A stretch of 50,143 nt of DNA from Planctomycetota bacterium (lineage in GTDB: Bacteria; Planctomycetota; UBA11346). A program made the translations under genes and the position numbers. The stretch covers positions 1-50,143 of the forward strand of contig JACDEI010000039.1 of the NCBI GenBank assembly GCA_013816485.1, written 5' to 3'. The notes beneath the pieces were generated by a model. The model worked only from the letters and a program-made list of their open reading frames with translations, did not search any database and was not told the DNA's origin. Shown in pieces: positions 12,852-21,347 of the stretch (its first letter is position 1; the number at the start of each line of letters is the position of its first letter).

Positions 12852-15800
12852 ATGACCCGGCACCTCCTTCCTGCTCTTCTCGCATCCCTCACTGCCCTCG
12901 CGCCCGTGTCAGGGGCCGACGCCGCGCTGGTGGAGCTGACCAAGGGCGACCACCTCGCCATCGTCGGTTCCGGCTTGGCCGACCGCCTGCAGCACGACGG
13001 CTGGTTGGAGACCCTGATCCAGCAGGCGTTCCCGACCCAGGAACTGACCATCCGCAACCTCGCATTCTCGTGCGATGAAGTGGTCTCGCGCTTGCAGACC
13101 GACACCGGTGCCACGCGCGAAGCGTGGCTGAGCACACTCAAGACCGACGTGATCCTGGCGTTCTACGGCTTCAACGAATCCTTTGCCGGCCCCGCCGGTC
13201 TCGACGCGTTCAAGAAAGACCTCGACGGCTACCTCAAGGGCAAGCTCTCGGCCAAGTACAACGGCACCACGGCGCCGCGCCTGGTACTGATGTCGCCCAT
13301 CGCGCAGGAGAAACATCCGGACCCCAACCTGCCGGATCCCACCGCCAACAATGCCAACTTGGCGCTCTACGCCGCGGCGATGGCCGAAGTCGCCAAGGCC
13401 AACAACGTGCCTTTTGTCGATCTGTTTGCCGCCTCGCAGAAACTCTACGCCAGTGCCCAGCAACCCCTGACGTTCAACGGCATCCATCTGACCGAGGCCG
13501 GGAACAAGGCGTTGGCGCCAGTGATCTTTAGCGCGGTGTTCGCCAAGCCTGCGCCCGCCCTGAGCGCCGACCTGGAGAAGCTGCGCGCCGCCGTGGTCGA
13601 CAAGAGCGAAACCTGGCACGCCCGCTACCGCACGGTCGACAGCTACAACATCTACCAGCAGCGTTCCCGCATCGGCTACCAGTCGGGCACTGACAAGGAT
13701 GGCAAACCAGGTCCCAAGATCACCAACGCGGATGTGATGCACATCGAAATGGAAGTGCGTGACGTGATGACCGCCAACCGCGACAAGCGCGTGTGGTCGG
13801 TGGCCCAGGGCGGTGCTGTTTCGGACAGCAGCAAAGTCGACGACAGCAACCTGCCGGTGGTGCCGAAGGTTGGCACCAACCTGCCCGGCGTGAATCCCGA
13901 TGGTTCACATCCCTACCTCAATGGCGAGGAAGCCATCACCCAGATGACGATGCCGGATAAATGCAAGGTCACCTTGTTCGCCAGCGAAGAACAGTTCCCC
14001 GAGTTGATCAAGCCGGTGCAGATGGCGTGGGATACCAAGGGCCGCCTGTGGGTCGCCGCCTGGCCAAACTACCCGAGCCGCACGCCGGACAGCAAGGATG
14101 GCGACAAGCTGCTGATCTTGGAAGACACCAATGGCGACGGCAAAGCAGACAAATGCACCACCTTCGCCAACGACCTGAACTGCCCGACCGGCTTCACCTT
14201 CTATAAGGATGGCGTGCTGGTGATGAAGTCGCCGGACCTGTGGTTCCTGCGCGATACCGACGGTGACGGCAAGGCTGATTGGAAAGAACGCGTGCTGATG
14301 GGTCTCGACGCCGCCGACTCGCACCACGAGACCAACTCGATGGTGCTCGACCCAGGTGGCGCGACCTACCTGAGCGATGGCGTATTCCACCGCACGCAGG
14401 TGGAAACCGCCGAAGGTCCGGTGCGCAACACCGATGGCGCCATCTACCGTTTCGAACCTCGCTCGCAGCGCTTTGAACGCTACGTCCCCTATGGTTTCGC
14501 CAATCCGCACGGCCGCTCATTCGATGCCTGGGGCAACGACATCATCACCGACGGCACCGGTAACTCGAACTACTTTGCTGCCGCGTTCAGCGGTCGCATC
14601 AACTTCCCGAACAAACACCCACGCATGAAGCAGTTCTGGGACCGCCCGTCGCGTCCCTGCCCTGGCACTGCCTTCCTATCAAGTCGGCATTTTCCTGAGG
14701 ATTGGAATGGGTCGTTCCTCAACCTCAATGTGATCGGATTCCAAGGCATCTTCCGCGTAAAAGTAAGTGAGGACGGTTCCGGCCTGAAAGGCGAGTCGCA
14801 GGAAGACCTGCTGAAGTCGAGCGACAAGAACTTCCGCCCGGTCGGCGCCAGCGTCGCGCCGGATGGCTCGCTCTACATCCTCGACTGGGCCAACGCGATC
14901 ATCGGTCACCTGCAGCACCACCTGCGTGATCCGAACCGCGACAAGACCCACGGCCGCATCTACCGCATGACCTACGAAGGCCGCCCCCTGGTGAAGGCCA
15001 ATCCGATCGACGGCCAGCCGCTCCCGGCCCTGCTGGAAGAACTGAAAGCCCCCGAAGATAATCAACGTTTGCGCGCCAAGATGGAACTCGGCAAACGTGA
15101 TTCGTCGCAGGTCACCGCTGCGGTGACCAAGTGGGTCGACTCGCTCGATCAGAAGGATCCCAACTACGAGCACAACGTGCTCGAAGCGTTGTGGGTGCAC
15201 CAGTGGCACAACGTGGTGAACCTCCCACTGCTCAAGCGCGTGCTCGCCTCGCCCGATCACCGTGCCCGAGCCGCTGCCGCCCGTGTCCTGTGCTACTGGC
15301 GGGATCGTGTGCCCGAGTCGCTCGCGCTGTTCAAGACCCTTGCGGCGGATGAACACCCGCGCGTGCGTCTGGAGGCGGTGCGTGGTGCGAGCTTCTATTC
15401 CGGTGCCGATGTGGCCGTGGCCAATGAGATCGCCTACACCATCCTGAAAAAATCGACCGACTATTACCTCGACTACTGCTACCAGGAAACCATCAAGCAA
15501 CTGCGTATCCTGGACAAGAATCCGTATCTGCCGAAAGAACCAGAATTCGCCGCCCTGGTGACAACGAAGGAAGCCGCGCAGGCCTTGGCCGCAGCGAAGG
15601 AAAAGGGTTACGGGCCCAAGCGGAAACTCGAAGGCAAGGACAAGAAGGCCTACGAACTCGGCAAAGAGGTCTTCAACCGCGACGCCCACTGCATCACCTG
15701 CCACCAGCCGGACGGCAAGGGTCTGCCGAACATCTATCCGGCCCTGACCAACAAGGAGTGGATCGGCGACGACGAACGCCTGATCAAGATTGTGCTCAAG

Positions 15801-16079
15801 GGCCTGTGGGGACCGATGAAGGTCGGCGACAAGACGTTCGATCCCGCCAAGGGCGTCCCACCCATGACCGGTTTCTCCGCCTTGCTGAAGGATGACGAGG
15901 TCGCCGCCGTGCTGACCTATGTGCGCCAGTCCTTCGGCAACGATCTCGACCCGATCAAGGCCGCAGACGTAGCAAAGGTGCGCAAGGCGACCGACAGCAA
16001 GCCCGGCTTCTACACCGTCGAAGACCTGATGAAGGAACACCCAATCGCTGGGTGGGAACAGTGGAAGACGGCGAAGTGA
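12852..16079 (+). CDS. Exported SGNH/propeller dehydrogenase-like protein with HEAT repeats and cytochrome c domain
   Basis: A 1075-residue multidomain protein of a type abundant in planctomycetes and Verrucomicrobia. A signal peptide (about 1-23, RHLLPALLASLTALAPVSG) is followed by an SGNH-hydrolase-like domain (about 28-235) whose first block is VGSGLADRLQHDGW and whose last is NGIHLTEAG: the histidine is kept but the usual Asp three residues before is Asn, so catalysis is doubtful. A beta-propeller of the membrane-bound dehydrogenase type (about 365-710) carries two Ca-binding-like loops, DTNGDGKAD and DTDGDGKAD. A HEAT-like helical region (about 735-890) and a C-terminal cytochrome c domain follow, with the heme motif CITCH (947-951) and likely axial Met in PPMTGF (M1005). 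Role inferred: periplasmic oxidation of sugars or related compounds with electron transfer to the heme. The next gene, thuA-like, is 52 bases downstream. Confidence 0.88.
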   Translation: MTRHLLPALLASLTALAPVSGADAALVELTKGDHLAIVGSGLADRLQHDGWLETLIQQAFPTQELTIRNLAFSCDEVVSRLQTDTGATREAWLSTLKTDVILAFYGFNESFAGPAGLDAFKKDLDGYLKGKLSAKYNGTTAPRLVLMSPIAQEKHPDPNLPDPTANNANLALYAAAMAEVAKANNVPFVDLFAASQKLYASAQQPLTFNGIHLTEAGNKALAPVIFSAVFAKPAPALSADLEKLRAAVVDKSETWHARYRTVDSYNIYQQRSRIGYQSGTDKDGKPGPKITNADVMHIEMEVRDVMTANRDKRVWSVAQGGAVSDSSKVDDSNLPVVPKVGTNLPGVNPDGSHPYLNGEEAITQMTMPDKCKVTLFASEEQFPELIKPVQMAWDTKGRLWVAAWPNYPSRTPDSKDGDKLLILEDTNGDGKADKCTTFANDLNCPTGFTFYKDGVLVMKSPDLWFLRDTDGDGKADWKERVLMGLDAADSHHETNSMVLDPGGATYLSDGVFHRTQVETAEGPVRNTDGAIYRFEPRSQRFERYVPYGFANPHGRSFDAWGNDIITDGTGNSNYFAAAFSGRINFPNKHPRMKQFWDRPSRPCPGTAFLSSRHFPEDWNGSFLNLNVIGFQGIFRVKVSEDGSGLKGESQEDLLKSSDKNFRPVGASVAPDGSLYILDWANAIIGHLQHHLRDPNRDKTHGRIYRMTYEGRPLVKANPIDGQPLPALLEELKAPEDNQRLRAKMELGKRDSSQVTAAVTKWVDSLDQKDPNYEHNVLEALWVHQWHNVVNLPLLKRVLASPDHRARAAAARVLCYWRDRVPESLALFKTLAADEHPRVRLEAVRGASFYSGADVAVANEIAYTILKKSTDYYLDYCYQETIKQLRILDKNPYLPKEPEFAALVTTKEAAQALAAAKEKGYGPKRKLEGKDKKAYELGKEVFNRDAHCITCHQPDGKGLPNIYPALTNKEWIGDDERLIKIVLKGLWGPMKVGDKTFDPAKGVPPMTGFSALLKDDEVAAVLTYVRQSFGNDLDPIKAADVAKVRKATDSKPGFYTVEDLMKEHPIAGWEQWKTAK

Positions 16080-16131
16080 TTCTTCGGTTGCGCCGTTCCG
16101 CGCTCGCACTCCATATCGGAAGGACTCACGC

Positions 16132-17196
16132 ATGTCGACATCGCTGATCACACGCCGGCTGCTGATGACCGGCTTGCTTACCCTGTTACTGCTCATCGGT
16201 CTGCCTGCGACCGTTATGGCAGCGGATGCCGTGGCCAACCCCTGGGTGGTGTTCACCGGCAAAGATGGCCCTGGCAAAGGCAAACACGTGGTCTTCGTCA
16301 CTGGCGACGACGAATACTTTTCTGAAGAAGGCATGCCGGTAATGGCGCGTATCCTTGCCGAACACCACGGCTTCACCTGCACCGTGCTGTTCGCCATCAA
16401 CAAAGACACCGGCGTCATCGATGTCGGGACCAAGGACAACATCCCTGGGCTGGAGACCCTCGCGACTGCCGACCTGATGGTGGTATTCACGCGCTTTCGC
16501 GCGCTACCCGACCATCAGATGAAGATGATCGCCGACTACCTCGACAGCGGCAAGGCAGTGATGGGCCTGCGCACCGCAACGCACGCGTTCCAATTCAAGG
16601 ACGGCTCTTATCAGAAATACAGCTACAACAGCAACGATGCGACCTTCAAACAGGGCTTCGGCAAACAGGTACTGGGCGAGACCTGGGCTGGTCACCATGG
16701 CGGTCACGGCAAGCAGAGCACCCGTGGTCTGCTTGCGTCGGAAGCCGCCGGCAACCCGATCCTGCGCGGCATCAAGGACGGTGACATCTGGGGCACCACT
16801 GACGTCTATGGCGTGAAACTACCGCTCGTCGGCGCCACGCCGCTGATCATGGGTCAGGTGCTCGCGGGCATGAAGCCCGACGATCCCGCCGCACCTGCGG
16901 TCGAAGATCCCAAGACCAAGCAGATGGTCGACAAGAACAACCCGATGATGCCGGTCGCTTGGACGCGCACCTGGACCGGTCCATCAGGCAAGGCGGCACG
17001 CGTGTTCACCACCACCATGGGCGGCGCGATGAGCGGCTCTCGTGACTGGGAAAGCGAGGGACTCCGTCGCCTGCTGGTGAACGCCACCTACTGGTGCGTC
17101 GGCCTCGAAGCACAGATCCCGGAGAAGGCCACGGTCGACATCGTGCCCGGCGGCACGTTCAAACGCGGCGTGAAACCGCAGGACGTCGCGCGCTGA
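16132..17196 (+). CDS. Exported ThuA-domain protein
   Basis: A 354-residue protein with a signal peptide (about 1-31, LLMTGLLTLLLLIGLPATVMA) and a ThuA-like glutamine-amidotransferase-fold domain. Seen: VVFVTGDDEYFSEEGMPVMA (nucleotide-binding-like first strand and loop), DLMVVFTRFRALPDHQMKMI, KAVMGLRTATHAFQF, LGETWAGHHGGHG, PVAWTRTWTGPSG and RVFTTTMGG. ThuA proteins are linked to sugar (trehalose, 3-keto-glucoside) metabolism; exported copies beside cytochrome/propeller proteins are frequent in planctomycetes. GGAAGGA at 16118-16124 sets the start. It probably forms an operon with the 12852 gene. An inserted acidic/Lys segment (KPDDPAAPAVEDPKTKQ) interrupts the fold. The activity is unknown. 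Confidence 0.88.
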   Translation: MSTSLITRRLLMTGLLTLLLLIGLPATVMAADAVANPWVVFTGKDGPGKGKHVVFVTGDDEYFSEEGMPVMARILAEHHGFTCTVLFAINKDTGVIDVGTKDNIPGLETLATADLMVVFTRFRALPDHQMKMIADYLDSGKAVMGLRTATHAFQFKDGSYQKYSYNSNDATFKQGFGKQVLGETWAGHHGGHGKQSTRGLLASEAAGNPILRGIKDGDIWGTTDVYGVKLPLVGATPLIMGQVLAGMKPDDPAAPAVEDPKTKQMVDKNNPMMPVAWTRTWTGPSGKAARVFTTTMGGAMSGSRDWESEGLRRLLVNATYWCVGLEAQIPEKATVDIVPGGTFKRGVKPQDVAR

Positions 17197-17205
17197 GGCA
17201 CAAGC

Positions 17206-17268
17206 GTGGCACGGCTATCTTGCCCGTGATCCGTGGCGTACCAATCACGGGCAAGTTGCCCGTGCCAC
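17206..17268. repeat. Large REP-like palindrome
   Basis: Arms 17206-17230 and 17244-17268 (25 bases each) read GTGGCACGG, about four variable bases, CTTGCCCGTGAT, and pair around a 13-base loop. The right arm contains its own nested palindrome (GGGCAAGTTGCCC). It sits between convergent thuA-like and metK genes directly beside a terminator. It looks like a dispersed intergenic palindrome rather than a gene-specific signal. Confidence 0.75.
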
Positions 17269-17276
17269 CAAACATA

Positions 17277-17310
17277 AAAACGGGGCCGGCCGCATGGCCG
17301 ACCCCGTTTT
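17277..17310. terminator. Bidirectional intrinsic terminator
   Basis: A 15-base stem with one mismatch (AAAACGGGGCCGGCC, 17277-17291, with 17296-17310) and loop GCAT, with an A-run on one side and a T-run on the other. It can end both the plus-strand thuA-like transcript and the minus-strand metK transcript. Confidence 0.85.
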
Positions 17311-17337
17311 CATTGCTGCGCCGGTGGCGCAGACAAC

Positions 17338-18531
<1,194 letters not shown>

Positions 18532-18658
18532 GCTTTTTCCTTCGGAGTTTCCTTCAGAGGTCCTTATATCGGTCCATGTCGATGGAACGATGGATGAAGG
18601 AGGCGGGAGTTTGTGAGGGTGCCTGGGAAGTAAAGCGGCGGGTGCCCACCGCGAGCGC

Positions 18659-18976
18659 TCAACTGACAATACCAAGTGCCCGCAGGGCAATGAGTGAACC
18701 GGCGGTGATGATCAGCGTGCCGAGGATCTGATGTTTGAGCCGGATGGCGATGATCACCGACAATACCAAGGCCAGGATTCCCAGCACCTGAAGCAGTGTC
18801 CCGCTGGTGATGTCCCTGATGAAATCCACGTAGGGGTAGAGCCCCAGCCACAACCCGACGAGGGCTCCAGCGGCGGCGAAGGCCTTGGTCGCTTTCTCGG
18901 TCCCTTGAGTAAGCGCGATCACGCACGGGACCGTGAGCAATCCGCCAAGCACCGTGATCAAAGGCAGGTCTGCCAT
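18659..18976 (-). CDS. Small four-helix membrane protein, unknown function
   Basis: A 105-residue integral membrane protein with four predicted helices: about 7-24 ([17 protein letters not shown]), 32-50 ([19 protein letters not shown]), 61-78 ([18 protein letters not shown]) and 84-101 ([18 protein letters not shown]). The ATG at 18976 is set by GGAG eight bases upstream; the longer open frame upstream has shadow-like composition. I do not recognise the family. It lies 127 bases upstream of metK on the same strand, but nothing ties it to methionine metabolism. Confidence 0.72.
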   Translation of the reverse strand: MADLPLITVLGGLLTVPCVIALTQGTEKATKAFAAAGALVGLWLGLYPYVDFIRDITSGTLLQVLGILALVLSVIIAIRLKHQILGTLIITAGSLIALRALGIVS

Positions 18977-19210
18977 GTTTGGTCTCCTGCGGCGGCATGG
19001 TGGGAGAGATGATGAGCAGACAATGAGAAGAGGTGATGAAGGCCGCAGCCCAGGGAAAATGCGGTCGTAACTACTCACGCGGGGCCCCATCGCTCCGCGA
19101 TAGGGCGGGCGCCGAGTGGCGGTGGGCGGATAAGATGTCGCAGCCATCCGCCCACGGGTGAGGAGGCGAAGCTGACGAACCCGAGCCACGACAAAGCCCG
19201 CGGGGGCAGG

Positions 19211-19233
19211 CCCGCAGGGCCGCGGGGGCGAAG
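19211..19233. repeat. 23-base GC-rich repeat shared with 145-167
   Basis: CCCGCAGGGCCGCGGGGGC plus GAAG occurs here and, in exact inverted orientation, at 145-167. Both copies lie just past the stop codon of a minus-strand gene (waaA and phzF). Shorter CCCGCAGGGC strings occur near 3151 and 18678. It is probably a dispersed intergenic element. Confidence 0.6.
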
Positions 19234-19254
19234 GCCCGGAGCAGACACACCCGC

Positions 19255-20700
19255 TCAGCGTCCCAGGTGCCGCTTCACCAACAGAATGCTGCGGTCGACT
19301 GCACCGCGACCGCTGGCCCAGGCCTGCTGCCCGTGTGTACCCAGACGGCGACGACGATCCGGATCCGCTGCCAGCGCCGTGAGCACGCTCTGACATTCCT
19401 CCGCATCGACCTCGGCCACACCATCGGCGAGCTTCAGCAGCGCCATCGCATCGGGGAAATTGCGCGTGTCCCAGCCGACCACCGTGCAACAGCCGGCAGC
19501 GGCAGCCTCCAACATGTTCTGGCCACCACGGCCAGAGCCGAAGCTGCCGCCGACCACCGCGATGCCGTTCACTGACGCGGTCCAGGCGTAGATTGCCGCG
19601 AGTTTGCCGATCTCGTCCACCAGCAGGATCTGACCGTGGCCGTCCAGGCGTTGTCCCTGCGAGGAACGACGCACCTGCGACGCGCCTGGGAGCGCGGCCA
19701 GCAGCGTCGCGATCTCTGGCCCACGTTCCGGATGACGTGGGCAGACCACGATCTGCCAGCCGTGTTCGAGCCAGTGGGCGAACCTTGGCGCAAGGATCGA
19801 CTGCTCTTCCACCACCGGGCCAGCGCTGGTGGAGGCGAGCAGCAAGACCGGCTGGCCAGCGCGCAGTCCGAGACGCTCCACTTCACGCCGCATCGCCTCA
19901 TCGCTCGCGCGTCCAACCATGTCGGCCTTCATCGAGCCGCTGACGATCACGCGTTCACGCCGCACACCGAGGCCGGCAAGGCGCGCAGTCCAGGGACCAT
20001 TCTGGCCAAGCGCGAGCGCAATGTCGCGGAACAATGGCCGCAAGATCCAACGCGCGCGATGATACCCGCGATAACTGCGTTCGCTCACGCGCGCGTTGAG
20101 CAGTACCACCGGGATGCCACGCAGATGACAGCAGAGCAGCAACACCGGCCACACTTCGAGTTCGAGCAGCACCACTAGGCGCGGTTTTGCCCGGCTGAAA
20201 AAACGCAGCACCGCCCACGGCAGATCAAGCGGCAGGAACGCGCGTTCGTGATCGGCGAAGACCTCGTCCAGCCGCGCGCGACCAGTTTCCGTCGTCGTGG
20301 TCAGCAAGCAGCGCGCACCGAGTGCGGCTTCCAGCTTCGGCACCACCGGGCGCATGAGGTTGACCTCGCCCAGGCTGACGCCGTGGACCATGATCTGTCC
20401 AGGCGTCAAACGCGGACCACGACCGGTGAGTTTCTCCCGCAGACCGACCATGCCCTTGCGCCGGATCCACAGACGGTGCGCGAGGAACAACGCGACCAAC
20501 GGCAGGGCGATCAGTAGCAAAACACAGAAAAAGCTGAGATGCCAAGACCATCGTCCGATGTCCGATGTCCGATGTCCGATGTCGCCTCGACGCCCACGCT
20601 GGTGGAGACCCCGTGCCGTTCTCACTGAACCACTGCTGACCAGCGTCATGCGTTGATGCCGATGCGAAACATCGGACATCGGACATCGGACATCGGACAT
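19255..20700 (-). CDS. waaA: 3-deoxy-D-manno-octulosonic acid (Kdo) transferase
   Basis: A 481-residue GT30-family Kdo transferase, which adds Kdo to lipid A at the inner membrane. From about residue 50: a membrane anchor (LSFFCVLLLIALPLVALFLA), then MVHGVSLGEV (family HAVSVGE), TTTTETGRARLDE, the LPLDLPWAVLRFF block, LLELEVWP, LNARVSERS, CPRHPERGPE and VDEIGKLAAIYAWTASVNG. The final motif is GGQNMLEA where the family has GGHNPLE, so the His is Gln. The first 50 residues (MSDVRCPMSDV...) are encoded by a heptamer inverted-repeat element and are not part of the family. The ATG at 20700 overlaps the coaC stop (TAATG), so coupling may make it the real start; otherwise translation begins inside, perhaps at a TTG before the anchor. 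Confidence 0.9.
   Translation of the reverse strand: MSDVRCPMSDVSHRHQRMTLVSSGSVRTARGLHQRGRRGDIGHRTSDIGRWSWHLSFFCVLLLIALPLVALFLAHRLWIRRKGMVGLREKLTGRGPRLTPGQIMVHGVSLGEVNLMRPVVPKLEAALGARCLLTTTTETGRARLDEVFADHERAFLPLDLPWAVLRFFSRAKPRLVVLLELEVWPVLLLCCHLRGIPVVLLNARVSERSYRGYHRARWILRPLFRDIALALGQNGPWTARLAGLGVRRERVIVSGSMKADMVGRASDEAMRREVERLGLRAGQPVLLLASTSAGPVVEEQSILAPRFAHWLEHGWQIVVCPRHPERGPEIATLLAALPGASQVRRSSQGQRLDGHGQILLVDEIGKLAAIYAWTASVNGIAVVGGSFGSGRGGQNMLEAAAAGCCTVVGWDTRNFPDAMALLKLADGVAEVDAEECQSVLTALAADPDRRRRLGTHGQQAWASGRGAVDRSILLVKRHLGR
20553..20698. repeat. Heptamer inverted-repeat element at the waaA 5' end
   Basis: Four tandem TCCGATG units (20554-20581) are mirrored by four CATCGGA units (20670-20697). 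The perfect inverted arms are 20553-20582 and 20669-20698, 30 bases each, separated by 86 bases. Because the unit is seven bases, three units read through without changing frame, giving the waaA frame the peptide MSDVRCP. This looks like an inserted repeat that became coding. Confidence 0.9.
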
Positions 20701-21218
20701 TAACCAACCGTTCCCGCGATGGTCTCCGGCTCCACCATCGCCCCGACCCCCTGTTCACCACAGGCAAGGCTGCCCTCCACCGGAGCCAAAATCTGCGCGC
20801 CACCGGCGCGCAGCGTCGCAACGTGGCTCTGCACCACCGCCTTGTGCCACATCACGGTGTTCATCGCCGGCACCAGCAACACGCGTTTCGCCGGTTCGAG
20901 GGCCAGGAACATGGTGGTCAGGAGGTCATCAGCCATGCCGAGGGCGAAGCGTGCGAGAACATCCGCCGTCGCCGGCGCCACCACCACGAGGTCGGCCCAG
21001 CGCGCAAGATCGATGTGTGGCATCGAACCATCGGTGGTCCATGCCGAAGTGAACACCGGCTGGCGGCTGACGGCCGCCAGCGCTTCTGCGGTGACCAGGC
21101 GTGTGGCCGCGCTGGTAAGGACGCAGCGCACGGTGTGGCCACGTTTCACCAGCGCGCGCACGATCTCCGGCGCTTTGTAGGCGGCGATGCCGCCACTGAT
21201 GCCCAGGACAATGTTCAT
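20700..21218 (-). CDS. coaC: Phosphopantothenoylcysteine decarboxylase, CoaC-only form
   Basis: A 172-residue flavoprotein of the HFCD family, which decarboxylates 4'-phosphopantothenoylcysteine in coenzyme A synthesis. Seen: FMN-binding start GISGGIAAYKAPEIVR (6-21), active-site H68 in MPHIDLARWADLVVVAPATA, PAMN (117-120) and C153 in LACGEQGVGAM. The ATG at 21218 begins at the family N-terminus; the open frame upstream is discarded. Most bacteria have CoaBC of about 400 residues; here the protein stops where the synthetase (CoaB) would begin and waaA follows immediately (TAATG). CoaB must therefore be encoded elsewhere. The substrate could also be another peptidyl-cysteine, as in EpiD-type enzymes, but the motifs fit CoaC. 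Confidence 0.9.
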   Translation of the reverse strand: MNIVLGISGGIAAYKAPEIVRALVKRGHTVRCVLTSAATRLVTAEALAAVSRQPVFTSAWTTDGSMPHIDLARWADLVVVAPATADVLARFALGMADDLLTTMFLALEPAKRVLLVPAMNTVMWHKAVVQSHVATLRAGGAQILAPVEGSLACGEQGVGAMVEPETIAGTVG

Positions 21219-21347
21219 GGTGCGTATGCTCGCGCGAGGATCGCCGGAGGAAAGCCCCACGCCGAATGCTACCCGCGCCGCTCTTCCTCACTGACCAAGC
21301 CAGCCGACTTGCCTTGCGACTCGTCGCCCAGCTATTGGTCGCCTCAC

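Noticed and set aside
14679..16490. 603-residue minus-strand open frame opposite the cytochrome gene
   Set aside because: The plus strand encodes clear propeller, HEAT and CITCH cytochrome motifs over this interval; the antisense frame has no recognisable domain and arises from high GC codon bias.
18532..18658. SAM riboswitch upstream of metK
   Set aside because: I saw no conserved core of a known SAM-binding aptamer in the 127-base leader. Absence is judged by eye only; a covariance search would settle it.
20553..20700. Possible CRISPR array
   Set aside because: The repeats are seven-base units without spacers and are arranged as an inverted pair, not as direct repeats separated by unique spacers.
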